This document shows, one piece after another, positions 1 to 9,377 of a stretch of 64,000 nucleotides of DNA. The stretch is from Brachypterus glaber (taxonomy: Eukaryota > Arthropoda > Insecta > Coleoptera > Kateretidae). Position numbers and translations under genes: made by a program. The stretch's first letter is position 1; every line of letters begins with the position of its first letter. The stretch is taken from NCBI GenBank assembly GCA_958510825.1, contig OY294052.1, forward strand, positions 6,097,816-6,161,815, given 5' to 3'. The notes beneath the pieces were generated by a model that was given only the letters and a program-made list of their open reading frames with translations, had not been told where the DNA came from and made no database searches.

Positions 1-2
1 TT

Positions 3-62
3 AGGAAAATGCCCAAATGGATGTTAACTGTAGTAACTTTCATCTTTGAAAATTTATACAAG
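3..62 (+). CDS. Retinol-dehydrogenase-like SDR, penultimate exon (3' part)
   Basis: The frame beginning at base 3 reads RKMPKWMLTVVTFIFENLYK and ends in the consensus donor GTACGT at 63-68, phase 0. Joined to the exon at 1375 it gives ...ENLYK-SSLEGAQTS. This is the known layout of the SDR retinol/photoreceptor dehydrogenase family, where a hydrophobic stretch comes just before the conserved EGAQTS motif. The exon may begin at 5, because TTAG at 1-4 could be an acceptor, or it may continue out of the window. The Rossmann fold and the YxxxK catalytic site must lie upstream and are not visible. The exon is called mainly because it joins its partner in phase. Confidence 0.7.
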
Positions 63-429
63 GTACGTAGAGCTTAGTTTAGTTTATCCTATTAACCATT
101 TCAGATACAATGTATACAGTCAGGCGATCATGGCATTACGGACTATATTATAAACAGTTGGTATCTCTGTTCTGTAAAAGCACCGACCAATCAAATAATT
201 ATTCACAAATCTGCATAAGATGTTAAAAATCTTGTTTTTGTGACAACTTTTACTTTAATAGATTATAATAATACAAATTTTGATTCGATTGATAAATGCC
301 AGTAGTGTCATCTAGTAAATTTGTTGTTAAGTTTTAAATATAACCACCGTTGAAATCGTATATAGTTTAAACTGCTGAAACCATTTTGATTATCTGTTTA
401 TTATTCCATCAATCTATTTTCTAATCATC

Positions 430-502
430 GTACAGAGTGATATTGGTAGACTGACAGTTTCGGACTGCTGGCCCTCTTCAGTACCAAGAGTCAACTCTGC
501 AC
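430..502 (-). ncRNA. Hammerhead ribozyme, family A (type I)
   Basis: Read on the minus strand: distal helix I GTGCAGAGT/ACTCTGTAC, proximal helix I TTGGTA/TACCAA, core CTGAAGA, helix II GGGC/GTCC with one G-U pair and loop CAGCA, then GAA, helix III ACT/AGT with loop GTC, and cleavage nucleotide C at 449. All invariant core positions (CUGANGA, GAA, UH) are present. The only weak point is the G-U pair in helix II. Confidence 0.8.
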
Positions 503-783
503 GCTGATTAAGAAAACGTTTTTAGACTTTACTCGCAAAAGGAATATAGCCATTAGATTGATGTAGACTTGTGCGCCATCTATTTCTAGATGTAGACAAC
601 TACTCATACCTCTCCTTATCTGGAGACTTTGAATGGTAGCAAGTTGAAGACTTGTGTGTCTCAAGCACATAGTACCACTAACGGGTGGTTAGACGTAAAA
701 TTAGTAAGGACAGAAATTTTTAATTTTAAACAAAATTATAAAAATATTAATTTATTATTCCATCAATCTATTTTCTAATCATC

Positions 784-860
784 GTACAGAGTGATATTGG
801 TAGACTGACAGTTTCGTTTGGACTGCTGGCCCTCTTCAGTACCAAGAGTCAACTCTGCAC
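784..860 (-). ncRNA. Hammerhead ribozyme, family A, damaged
   Basis: Same fold as the copy 354 bp away, but an extra 4 nt (AAAC on the sense strand) lies between helix II and GAA. This should displace the core, so the copy is probably inactive. Confidence 0.65.
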
Positions 861-1012
861 GCTGATTAAGAAAACGTTTTTAGACTTTACTCGCAAAAGG
901 AATATAGCCATTAGATTGATGTAGACTAGAAAAAGATGGCGTACAAGTCTACATCAATCTAATGGCTATATTCCCTTTGCGAGTAAAGTCTAAAAACGTT
1001 TTCTTAATCAGC

Positions 1013-1085
1013 GTGCAGAGTTGACTCTTGGTACTGAAGAGGGCCAGCAGCCCGAAACTGTCAGTCTACCAATATCACTCTGTAC
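1013..1085 (+). ncRNA. Hammerhead ribozyme, family A, intact
   Basis: Distal helix I is GTGCAGAGT 1013-1021 with ACTCTGTAC 1077-1085 (one G-U pair). Proximal helix I is TTGGTA 1028-1033 with TACCAA 1067-1072. Core CTGAAGA is at 1034-1040. Helix II is GGGC 1041-1044 with GCCC 1050-1053. GAA is at 1054-1056. Helix III is ACT 1057-1059 with AGT 1063-1065. Cleavage is predicted after C1066. Every consensus core base is present. Confidence 0.88.
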
Positions 1086-1374
1086 GATGATTAGAAAATA
1101 GATTGATGGAATAATAAATTAATATTTTTATAATTTTGTTTAAAATTAAAAATTTCTGTCCTTTTGATTATCTGGTTTAAACCTACATTTAATATATCTT
1201 TAACATAGTATCTGTAACATATGTATTACGTTTAAAATACTTTTAAAATAAGTTTAACCTACGTTTAACTAAATATTACATATGAAGCCATACATTGTAT
1301 TGATACAGAGACAACTTAATTATGTTGAGTCAGTTAGATTGATTAAGTATTTATATTTCTTTTCTTATTTATAG

Positions 1375-1569
1375 AGTTCACTGGAAGGAGCACAAACAAG
1401 CATTTTTCTGGGAGTTGCAAAGAATATTGAGCATTTTAACGGAGAACATTTTTGCGACTGCAAACGCGTTGAGCCATATAAAAGTGCACAAGACATGTAC
1501 ATCGCGGAAAAGCTATGGGAAAAATCAGAGGAAATCGTTAACTTGACGAAAGAAGAAAAACAATATTAA
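1375..1569 (+). CDS. Retinol-dehydrogenase-like SDR, terminal exon
   Basis: A TTTATAG acceptor ends at 1374 and is followed by 64 codons and TAA at 1567-1569. The product starts SSLEGAQTSIFLGVAKN and continues through GEHFCDCK to a lysine/glutamate-rich tail. EGAQTS and G-x-x-F-x-D-C are hallmarks of the C-terminus of retinol dehydrogenase 11-14-type short-chain dehydrogenases, which interconvert retinal or other carbonyls with alcohols using NADP(H), usually at the ER membrane. Only the C-terminal quarter is in the window, so the substrate cannot be inferred. Phase 0 matches the donor at 62/63, giving an intron of 1,312 bp. The reading frame is intact and the gene looks functional. Confidence 0.88.
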   Translation, partial: SSLEGAQTSIFLGVAKNIEHFNGEHFCDCKRVEPYKSAQDMYIAEKLWEKSEEIVNLTKEEKQY

Positions 1570-1585
1570 TACAATATCTGAAAAA

Positions 1586-1599
1586 AATAAATAAATAAA
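1586..1599 (+). terminator. Poly(A) signals of the SDR gene
   Basis: Three overlapping AATAAA hexamers begin at 1586, 1590 and 1594, 17-25 bp after the stop codon. This suggests a very short 3' UTR. Confidence 0.6.
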
Positions 1600-1754
1600 G
1601 GTTATGTATATTTTTTAAAGTTTTATTGCTGTTTCTAAAAATGTTTTGATTTAAAATCCTCAAAAAAAAAAACTTGAAAATCTGACAATTAAAAAATTGC
1701 TTTTCTTGATGTGGGTGTGCACACATGTGATATCATCACATCAACCAAATCAAT

Positions 1755-2348
1755 TTTTTCTACGACTGCTTTAGAATGTAAGCAAATACACAAACTTTTC
1801 AAACACAGAATTAATCCATTCTAGCTCTAGATACGGTATGAATATTCCGTATCAAGTGTTAGAATGAGCACATGTAGTACCATCTCTTGTTTATAAAAGT
1901 AAAGAAACTGTAGCAAAATTAGCAAAAATATAATTATTTTACCATGAGATATTGAATAAATTAATGCAATTTAAAGTTTTGCGTTAAAATTACATAAAGT
2001 TTATTAATTTTTCTTAATATTTGACCAGTTTTTTATTAATTTAGTTTAAAAAATTAAAACTGCTCCATATTGTTAAATATTTAAACCTGATATCTGTCAC
2101 AACAATCTGACATAACCTTTAATTTTTGCATTATAATTTGTAAATATGTAAATAAAAATCTTTTTTAAGTACTGATTTGATAAAATTATTAAATAACATT
2201 TATTGCTTTATTTAAAAATATGCGTTTTGTTGCATTTACAATGTCGAGTCACAAAAAACATTGTTTTTAACCTTGTCCGCAGTTTTAAGCCATACAGTGT
2301 TTCATATTTGCAGGCGCTCGCGGAACCGTCATACTCGCCTACCGCCTG
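1755..2348 (+). repeat. Dispersed repeat D, copy 1
   Basis: Starts near TTTTTCTACGACTGC and matches 35571-36290 (+), 40612-41337 (-) and, poorly, 38735-39215 almost base for base over long stretches. It includes the palindromic ACGGTATGAATATTCCGT near 1830. This copy lacks an internal stretch of about 60 bp near its 3' end that the other two near-full copies keep. No coding capacity or terminal inverted repeat was seen. The class is unknown. Confidence 0.75.
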
Positions 2349-2424
2349 TGCGAAGTAAGGACTCAATGGCTAGTTAAGTTAAGGTTTTGTTTTGCGTTTA
2401 TCCTTAGATTAAAAGAGCAAAATA

Positions 2425-2460
2425 GGTACTAAGTACTAAGTACTAAGTACCTGGTACTTA
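2425..2460. repeat. Short tandem AAGTACT repeat
   Basis: Three to four units of ACTAAGT/AAGTACT in a row, ending in GGTACTTA. Confidence 0.6.
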
Positions 2461-2549
2461 TTACATAAAAGCGGAATTTAAACTTTTTAAGTGTAAAAAT
2501 CAAAACAATAAAAAAATGTACCTCTGAATTAAATTGAATTTGGACCATT

Positions 2550-2790
2550 AGAACTGTTCGTAGCGGTGGAATGTCCCCGAAGTGAAAGTGAAATCGTCCT
2601 CGACGCCAAGAGCCGCGGGTATTTAAGCGTCGCGACGCGAATCCCTTCCCTTTCCGTTTTCAGCCGCGCTATCAATGAAAAGTTTTCGCGGTTACGCGTT
2701 CATATCAGCTGAATGAATTGCAGATGGATTCTGTAAAACAAGTGCAGTTCTTGGGATGCCATAATAGGGGAAGGTGGGGTGGGACGGGGT
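2550..2790 (+). promoter_or_regulatory. GC- and CpG-rich promoter-like island
   Basis: In otherwise AT-rich DNA this stretch is markedly GC- and CpG-rich. A TATA-like GGGTATTTAAG lies at about 2617-2627. An initiator-like TTTTCAGCC follows near 2658-2666, a plausible distance downstream. Two short ATG frames follow, starting at 2675 and 2724. The second runs into a possible donor AG|GTGGGG near 2772. No downstream coding exon could be tied to it, so this is a candidate promoter and first exon only. Confidence 0.35.
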
Positions 2791-2900
2791 AGAGGGACGG
2801 CACGGGATAACCCCTCTAAAAGCTATACTTCTTATAAAAGTGTTGTACCATCATGAACATTTCAACGCGCTCGTCCTTCTCCACTCTATGTAGGAACACT

Positions 2901-3292
2901 AATGGAGATTTCTCCCGTTAGATTAAACAGGGACAAAAGTTCTACCCAAAAAGGATAGAAGACATACATACACTCCCACTTCCACCCAACCAAACAAATT
3001 CTGTATTTGTTCTTTGTTGAACAAATACAATATTTACTTGGCCGGGCGAAAAGTGTAAAGAAATTACTGGCGCCATCTAAGTTTTAGTAGAATTATCTTA
3101 TTCTACAGATTCACATTAGCTATGTTCGTTCATGCCGCTCACTGCTACACCTTCCGGCCAGCCAAATACTGTATTTGTTGTGTGAAAAACAAATACAGTA
3201 TTTATTTGGTTGGCTGGAAAGTATAGCACAAATGAGATAGAGATAGGGTAGAAGTCTTTTGTTTCATAATTCTAGTTGTAGAGACCTCCATT
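2901..3292 (+). mobile_element. MITE-like element B, copy 1
   Basis: About 390 bp from AATGGAG to CTCCATT, an imperfect terminal inverted repeat. Five further copies lie in the window (4329, 16385, 32756, 49082, 59528). Two internal snap-back hairpins are built on CCAACCAAA...TTTGGTTGG and AATACTGTATTTGTT-like arms. No clear target duplication or open frame was found, so the superfamily is not assigned. Confidence 0.75.
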
Positions 3293-4328
3293 GAGATTTT
3301 TCATGTCGTAACGTTTTAGTCCTAGTTAAACTTTTATGTTGTGCATTTAATGTTCATTACAAAACTAGTGCTTTTTAAAGATATTATGAAACCCGAATGC
3401 TTTTGTTTTTCCATTTTGACAGTACTTTTATCTATTGTCAAATAAATGTATATGTTCATTTTTTTCGATTTTTTAAAGCTTTGGGTTATAGAAGGTAAAT
3501 AAAATAGTTATGAAAAACTGTCATTCTCATGTTTTTAGTACACTAAGTCGCAAACTCATTTCATAATATACTATTTTATAACAAACCAAAACTTTATATC
3601 TTTCTATCTTTTTTAAAATCGATAAATCCTTGAACCTTAAACCCTTAAGGACCCTGTAAGAATCCTGAAGGATGAATTAATTAAATGCAATTATCTGGAA
3701 CGACCCTCTGGATCCTTCGAAAGAAAAGCAAAGATTCCGGGTTACAGCGGTTACTTGATTTTGGTCTGTAGTATATTTATTTATCCCTGCTTGTCAAGAC
3801 GGTCCTGACCTTACCCAAACGCGGCTCGTGAGCTACTTCTTAACCCTCTTCATCTTTGCCACATTTGATAACGAGTATTTTATGTACTTACCCCAGAAAT
3901 TCCTCTTGGTTATCGATGGTTTAGGAGACATGCGATATTGTTTAAGATCTTTTTTAATCTCTTAAAAGAGGGTGAATGTTGAAATTTTCACTCCTTATTG
4001 TTTTGCGATAGTTTAGGTTTAATTAAGTTTATTAAGTCACTGGGAATCATTTGAAAGTTTTAATTTAAACGAAGAAAAGTTGCTGTAAATAACAAAAATG
4101 CAATAAAGTAAAATAAAAAATGGGCAGTCATTGGGACTGCCGACAGAAGTGAAAACTTAAAACTATGAAATAACAGTGGTTTTTAGTCAATACGATGAAA
4201 AGTTATTAAAATACACGGCGACATACATGTCGAGAATCCATAACATTTCCCCTACCAAAAATCGCTCAACGCGCCTAAAGAATGTTTTATTTAAAAAAAA
4301 TAATGTAATATAAAATGACAAAGATTTC
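3293..4328. other. No gene recognised
   Basis: AT-rich sequence with no spliced or long reading frame and no match to the other repeats in the window. Confidence 0.5.
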
Positions 4329-4739
4329 AATGGCGATTTCTCCCGTTAGATTAGACAGGGACAAAAGTTCTACCCAAAAAGGATAGAAGACATACATACA
4401 CTCCCACTTCCACCCAACCAAACAAACTCTGTATTTGTTCTTTGTTATAATACAATATTTACTTGGCCCGGCAAAAAGTGTAACTATATTATTTTTATTA
4501 AAGAAATTACTGGCGCCATCTAAATTTTAGTAGAATTATATTATTTTACAGATTCACATTAGCTATGTTCGTTTGTGCCGCTCAGTGCTACACTTTCCGG
4601 CCAACCAAATAAATACTGTATTTTTTGTATGAAAAACAAATACAGTATTTATTTGGTTGGCTGGAAAGTGTAGCACAAATGAGATAGAGATAGGGTAGAC
4701 GTCTTTTGTTTCATAATTCTAGTTGTAGAGAGCTCCATT
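4329..4739 (+). mobile_element. MITE-like element B, copy 2
   Basis: Nearly identical to the 2901 copy, with the same AATGG...CCATT ends and internal hairpins. It lies 1 kb from copy 1 in the same orientation. Confidence 0.75.
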
Positions 4740-5411
4740 AATATTTTTATTTTTTATAGCAAATAAAATTGAAGTAGGTACGACCAATATGAAGCGAACT
4801 AGTTTTTACCCCCTTTTGACCAAGGTATACCAAACATAATCCCATCCGAGAACTTTTGATTGTGATTGTTGGTCCAAATTTCAGTCGAAAACATTGCCTC
4901 TAAGGATTTTTTTTACGACTCGTGCTATAGCAACCAGTTGCTGTTTTTTTACAGTGTAGCTTTACCAGCTATGAAGCTAAAAATGATGAGGGGTCATTTT
5001 TACCAGCAGTCCTTTTAGGCCACTCTTATAATATTATTCCATACCGAGAAACAAGACCCAATTCTGGCATGAGTAGGTAAACATTGTGTCTTTAACTCCT
5101 CAACATATCACAAAAGATAAGGCCAAAGCTCTAATGAACTTGGCGAACTTACTAACTTACAAGACTTTATTCGATAAATCTTGTTTTCGAGCTACATTTT
5201 CATTATTGTGATATGAAGTTTTTTGTTGGATTTAATGTTTTGCGGAGAGATAAAAACGTACTTTCTCAGAACACATTATTGTTAAAAAACCCAAAAAATA
5301 TTCTACTAAAGATAATTTAACAAAATTTTCGATCTTATTGGGGGACTCTCCCCCTCCTCAAACCACATGGCTATGGCTCTGATCAGTTACGATTTAGAAT
5401 ATTTGGTGATA
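4740..5411. other. No gene recognised
   Basis: No convincing exon and no repeat shared with the rest of the window. Confidence 0.45.
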
Positions 5412-5621
5412 CAGAGAAAAAAAAAGGATTCCATGAACCAAGGACATATTTTTGAGCTAATGTCAAGTAATGAAGAGCGCGAGTTTTTGAATGATGATCC
5501 GCGTTCTTCATTCAAGGGCATTGACTTTGGTTCAAAGGAATGCAAGCCTTGAAACAAGAGAATATGTCTCAAAATATTGAAAGTCATGTGTCCTTGGTCC
5601 AAGGAATTCTTTTTTTCTCTG
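5412..5621. mobile_element. TA-flanked MITE, family Q
   Basis: Ends are CAGAGAAAAAAAAAGGATTCC-like on the left and the inverse GGAATTCTTTTTTTCTCTG on the right, each next to TA. That fits a Tc1/mariner-type target duplication. Internal ATGAAGAACGCG-type stretches and their complements make it largely self-complementary. A related copy is at 50712-51056. The short open frames on both strands come from this symmetry. Confidence 0.65.
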
Positions 5622-5881
5622 TAATACTTCCCAATAATATTAATCGCCAATTTTTACTAGAAGCACAACCTGCAAATTAAAGAAACTAAGTTGTAATTAA
5701 TTTGGACACATTTTATTATAAATATTTATTTGGTAATACGTTCTAGATTTACCAGAGAAAACCGTGTATAATACTCATTTAGAAAAAAAAATGTATCATT
5801 CAAAAAATTATGACGCTAAAGACATTAGTAAGGACAGAAATTCTTAATTTTATTATTATTATTCCATTTGGACAGCCAGAA

Positions 5882-5915
5882 ACTGTCAGTCTACCAATAT
5901 CAATCTGTACGATGA
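5882..5915 (+). ncRNA. 3' half of a family A hammerhead
   Basis: GAAACTGTCAGTC, TACCAA and a diverged distal helix I strand are present. The 5' strands and the CTGAAGA core are missing because the insertion is 5' truncated and inverted here. C5891 sits exactly 354 bp before the equivalent base of the next copy. Confidence 0.6.
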
Positions 5916-6191
5916 TTAAAAAATAGATTGATGGAATAATAACTTAATATTTTTATAATTTTGTTTAAAATTAAAAATTTCTGTCCTTAGTAATTCTACG
6001 TCTAACCACACGTTAGTGGTACTATGTGCTTGAGACACACAAGTCTTTAACTGGCTACCATTTAAAGTCTCCAGACTAGGAGAGGTATGAGTAGTTGTCT
6101 ACATCTAGCAATAGATGGCGCACAAGTCTACATCAATCTAATGACTAAATTCCTTTTGCGAATAAAGACTAAAAACGTTTTCTTAATTAGC

Positions 6192-6264
6192 GTGCAGAGT
6201 TCACTCTTGGTACTGCAGAGGGCCAGCAGCCCGAAACTGTCAGTTTACCAATATCACTCTGTAC
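6192..6264 (+). ncRNA. Hammerhead, family A, core-mutated
   Basis: All helices are retained, but the core reads CTGCAGA. The invariant A6 is changed to C at 6216, and the cleavage nucleotide is T6245 instead of C. Predicted inactive or very slow. Confidence 0.7.
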
Positions 6265-6545
6265 GATGATTAAAAAATAGATTGATGGAATAATAACTTA
6301 ATATTTTTATAATTTTGTTTAAAATTAAAAATTTCTGTCCTTAGTAATTCTACGTCTAACCACACGTTAGTGGTACTATGTGCTTGAGACACACAAGTCT
6401 TTAACTGGCTACCATTTAAAGTCTCCAGACTAGGAGAGGTATGAGTAGTTGTCTACATCTAGCAATAGATGGCGCACAAGTCTACATCAATCTAATGACT
6501 AAATTCCTTTTGCGAATAAAGACTAAAAACGTTTTCTTAATTAGC

Positions 6546-6618
6546 GTGCAGAGTTCACTATTGGTACTGCAGAGGGCCAGCAGCCCGAAACTGTCAGTTT
6601 ACCAATATCACTCTGTAC
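6546..6618 (+). ncRNA. Hammerhead, family A, core-mutated
   Basis: Shares CTGCAGA and the T cleavage nucleotide with its neighbours, 354 bp from the previous copy. Proximal helix I TTGGTA/TACCAA is intact. Confidence 0.68.
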
Positions 6619-6899
6619 GATGATTAAAAAATAGATTGATGGAATAATAACTTAATATTTTTATAATTTTGTTTAAAATTAAAAATTTCTGTCCTTAGTA
6701 ATTCTACGTCTAACCACACGTTAGTGGTACTATGTGCTTGAGAGACACAAGTCTTTAACTGGCTACCATTTAAAGTCTCCAGACTAGGAGAGGTATGAGT
6801 AGTTGTCTACATCTAGCAATAGATGGCGCACAAGTCTACATCAATCTAATGACTAAATTCCTTTTGCGAATAAAGACTAAAAACGTTTTCTTAATTAGA

Positions 6900-6972
6900 G
6901 TGCAGAGTTCACTCTTGGTACTGCAGAGGGCCAGCAGCCCGAAACTGTCAGTTTACCAATATCACTCTGTAC
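6900..6972 (+). ncRNA. Hammerhead, family A, core-mutated
   Basis: Third copy of the CTGCAGA subtype at the 354-bp interval. Helix II GGGC/GCCC is intact. Confidence 0.68.
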
Positions 6973-7254
6973 GATGATTTGAAAATAGATTGATGGAATA
7001 ATAAATTAATATTTTTATAATTTTGTTTAAAATTAAAAATTTCTGTCCTTAGTAATTCTACGTCTAATCACGAGTTAGTGGTACTTCAGTGCTTGAGACA
7101 CACAAGTCTTCAACTTGCTACCATTCAAAGTCTCCAGACTAGGAGAGGTATGAGTAGTTGTCTACATCTATCAATAGATGACGCACAAGCCTACATCAAT
7201 CTAATGGCTATATTCCTTTTGCGAATAAAGTCTAAAACCGTTTTCTTAATCAGC

Positions 7255-7327
7255 GTGCCGAGTTGACTCTTGGTACTGAAGAGGGCCAGCAGCCCGAAAC
7301 TGTCAGTTTACCAATATCACTCTGTAC
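7255..7327 (+). ncRNA. Hammerhead, family A, intact core in a different monomer subtype
   Basis: Core CTGAAGA at 7276-7282 is consensus, with helix II GGGC/GCCC, GAA and T at the cleavage position (7308). Distal helix I has one mismatch (GTGCCGAGT). The monomer around it differs from its neighbours at many linked positions, so it belongs to another subfamily. Confidence 0.78.
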
Positions 7328-7608
7328 GATGATTAAAAAATAGATTGATGGAATAATAAATTAATATTTTTATAATTTTGTTTAAAATTAAAAATTTCTG
7401 TCCTTAGTAATTCTACGTCTAACCACACGTTAGTGGTACTATGTGCTTGAGACACACAAGTCTTTAACTGGCTACCATTTAAAGTCTCCAGACTAGGAGA
7501 GGTATGAGTAGTTGTCTACATCTAGCAATAGATGGCGCACAAGTCTACATCAATCTAATGACTAAATTCCTTTTGCGAATAAAGACTAAAAACGTTTTCT
7601 TAATTATC

Positions 7609-7681
7609 GTGCAGAGTTCACTCTTGGTACTGCAGAGGGCCAGAAGCCCGAAACTGTCAGTTTACCAATATCACTCTGTAC
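7609..7681 (+). ncRNA. Hammerhead, family A, core-mutated
   Basis: CTGCAGA subtype again, with loop II CAGAA instead of CAGCA. Last copy of the array. Confidence 0.66.
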
Positions 7682-7726
7682 GATGATTAGAAAATAGATT
7701 GATGGAATAATAAGCTAAAGACATTA

Positions 7727-8329
7727 TACTGGTAATAAAAAAAAATGGTCCCATTACAAAAATTTATGAAGTTGAAAACCTTTTTTAATAATTAAAAAAA
7801 AATCATTTTTAATCAGTTCTATAGAAGTGGGAAGTCCAAAAATCCTATATTTTGGGTTTTAATTATTTCGATATATCTATCTCAGAAATCGTTTGGTATT
7901 AAATTTATTAAAACAATATAAATTAAATTGAAGACAGTTTTTAAACCTGTTAAAATATTCAGAAGAGAAAATGACTCATGAAGATATTTTATGAATCAAC
8001 CAGCGAGTATGAGAACGTCCTTGCTACATGAAGAATCTAAAAGAATGCAGAACGGAAATCAGATTACCTATCCGGAAATTCCTTACACGCCCTCAAAATT
8101 GGCGTAATTTTGGTAACCACCTGCAGTTTATATGATTAGATGCCAAATTTTGCTATACCAAATTTATCATTTATCAAAAATGGTTTCTAAGAATGGCATA
8201 TGTGTTGATTTATAATAAGTTTTTTGGAGTACTGTAGCTATACAAGGTGTTTTTAGTATTTTTTGGATATTTTTGTTATAATGGAGAAGAGTAGCTATTA
8301 GCAGCGAAGAGTATCTATTCAAAATTTTT
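7727..8329. other. No gene recognised
   Basis: AT-rich. No exon, no repeat match. Confidence 0.4.
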
Positions 8330-8418
8330 TGTATACTTTTGTTAACAGTCCATTATGGTATAAAACACCTGTAAGGTCCTAAAAAGACCATAAATGAATA
8401 AATAAATAAATAAATAAA
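8330..8418 (+). repeat. Possible retroelement 3' tail with (TAAA)n
   Basis: ...GGTCCTAAAAAGACCATAAATG followed by several TAAA units looks like the 3' end and simple tail of an insect non-LTR element. No coding part is attached, so this is tentative. Confidence 0.35.
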
Positions 8419-8427
8419 TTTTGGAGT

Positions 8428-8530
8428 GTTACACCCATGTTAATGGTATAGGAAAATAACGTTACAGGGGGGGGGGGTGGGGTTCCAAAATGATCAAAGT
8501 TTGCGTTACGTAATACTTGAACGTTCCCTT
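8428..8530. repeat. Copy of the GGGAACGTTC short MITE family
   Basis: Matches 27839-27979 over GTTACRCCCATGTT...GTATAGGAAAATA, a G run, and the end TTGCGTTACGTAATACTTGAACGTTCCC. The left terminus seems lost. Confidence 0.6.
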
Positions 8531-8569
8531 ACGTAATACTTGAAATCAGCTGCATCAGTTTCTCCGTAT

Positions 8570-8812
8570 GGGAGATTGGTCTAGTAGACTACCGCGTCGT
8601 ACTTGGCGAGTTTACTACACAAATAGCGTGAGTTCGATTCTCACCGGCGCCGATTTGCCTTTTTCAGTTAATTAATAATTGAAATTTGGCGAAGGCGTAT
8701 ATAAATTGGTTCGAAAGTCAATTAAAGCCGGTGGTTCCCTCTAGTACTAGCCCACACAAGTCCTGGACTTAGGGGATGCTTAATTAAGTAGAATAGTACG
8801 AGGTTAAACAAA
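8570..8812 (+). mobile_element. tRNA-derived SINE
   Basis: The head resembles a tRNA with a pol III A box TGGTCTAGTAG at 8577-8587 and a B box GAGTTCGATTC at 8630-8640. The body is unrelated to tRNA, ending GCTTAATTAAGTAGAATAGT. A near-full copy lies on the minus strand at 62418-62677 and a tail fragment at 25335-25440. Because the body and tail are repeated with the head, this is a SINE rather than a tRNA gene. Confidence 0.8.
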
Positions 8813-8964
8813 ATGTAATGTAAAAAAATGTAACGTATAATAAATAAGTTTTACTGAATTACATGTAATTGTACTTGCAATTGTACTGTATACAGCAAAA
8901 TTTACTGAAATGTATTTAAATTATTTTGATTAATTTTGGTGAATGCGCCGGAATCAGAGTACTT

Positions 8965-9368
8965 TCCTTTAATTTCTTTTTCTATTTTGCGACTCTTATA
9001 ATCTCATAATTGGCAACAGACCTGGCCTATCGCTAGACGTTTTCCGTGCAAATGTCAATGTCGCTTTAAAGTTGAATTTTCTACAAAATGTTTTGTTTAG
9101 GTTATTTTTACCATGTTAAAATTGTGGCTTGGTTAATTGCAGTAAAAAAGAGAAGAGATGACTATAAAATATATCAAAATATCATTTGTTCTTAGAATTT
9201 ATACATGGTGTAAACTGTAATGCCAACCCAAAACAAAAATCCCTAAATCAGTCATCAATTTAAATGTAAGTTTTTTTAAATTTTAGAGCAAAATAGAAAA
9301 AATTGTATAAAGCACTCGTTCCATAACACGTTTTTAGAGCACTAGTACTTGTACTTGAATATACTGTT
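8965..9368 (+). repeat. Dispersed repeat F, copy 1
   Basis: Shared with 28712-29205 (-) and 53460-53930 (+). Marker stretches are TTCTATTTTGCGACTCTTATA, GTGCAAATGTCAA and GTAATGCCAACCCAAA, and a 3' end ACTAGTACTT...AATATACT. No coding sequence. Class unknown. Confidence 0.65.
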
Positions 9369-9377
9369 TAAAGTCTT

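Larger units (their letters stand above)
397..1161. mobile_element. Family A retrozyme, head-to-head copy in the SDR intron
   Basis: This 765-bp insertion is flanked by perfect 13-bp direct repeats TTTTGATTATCTG at 384-396 and 1162-1174. From 397 to about 929 it carries roughly 1.5 family A monomers on the minus strand; equivalent points at 430 and 784 are 354 bp apart. From about 930 to 1161 it carries a partial plus-strand monomer. The 5' inversion resembles twin priming by a LINE-type reverse transcriptase. It holds three hammerhead folds. There are no terminal inverted repeats or coding sequence of its own. It lies within the last intron of the SDR gene. Confidence 0.85.
5828..7713 (+). 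mobile_element. Family A retrozyme array, about five monomers
   Basis: This 1,886-bp array is flanked by perfect 13-bp direct repeats GCTAAAGACATTA at 5815-5827 and 7714-7726. Monomers repeat every 354 bp, with one 1-bp insertion. The first ~25-40 bases (GTAAGGACAGAAATTCTTAA...) are inverted relative to the rest, another 5' inversion. The 3' end, ...GGAATAATAA, differs from that of the 51-kb copy, as expected if a circular template can be opened at different points. Short frames starting MSSCLHLAID recur because the monomer recurs and are not genes. Confidence 0.88.

Noticed and set aside
5367..5650. 61- and 87-codon frames on both strands
   Set aside because: They lie in the self-complementary MITE Q, and symmetry makes both strands open.
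6087..7686. Repeated 60-codon frames beginning MSSCLHLAIDG
   Set aside because: They recur because the 354-bp retrozyme monomer recurs, and they lie around the ribozyme. Retrozymes are non-coding.
8570..8655. Functional tRNA gene
   Set aside because: A and B boxes are present, but the sequence continues into a shared body and tail repeated elsewhere, so it is a SINE head.
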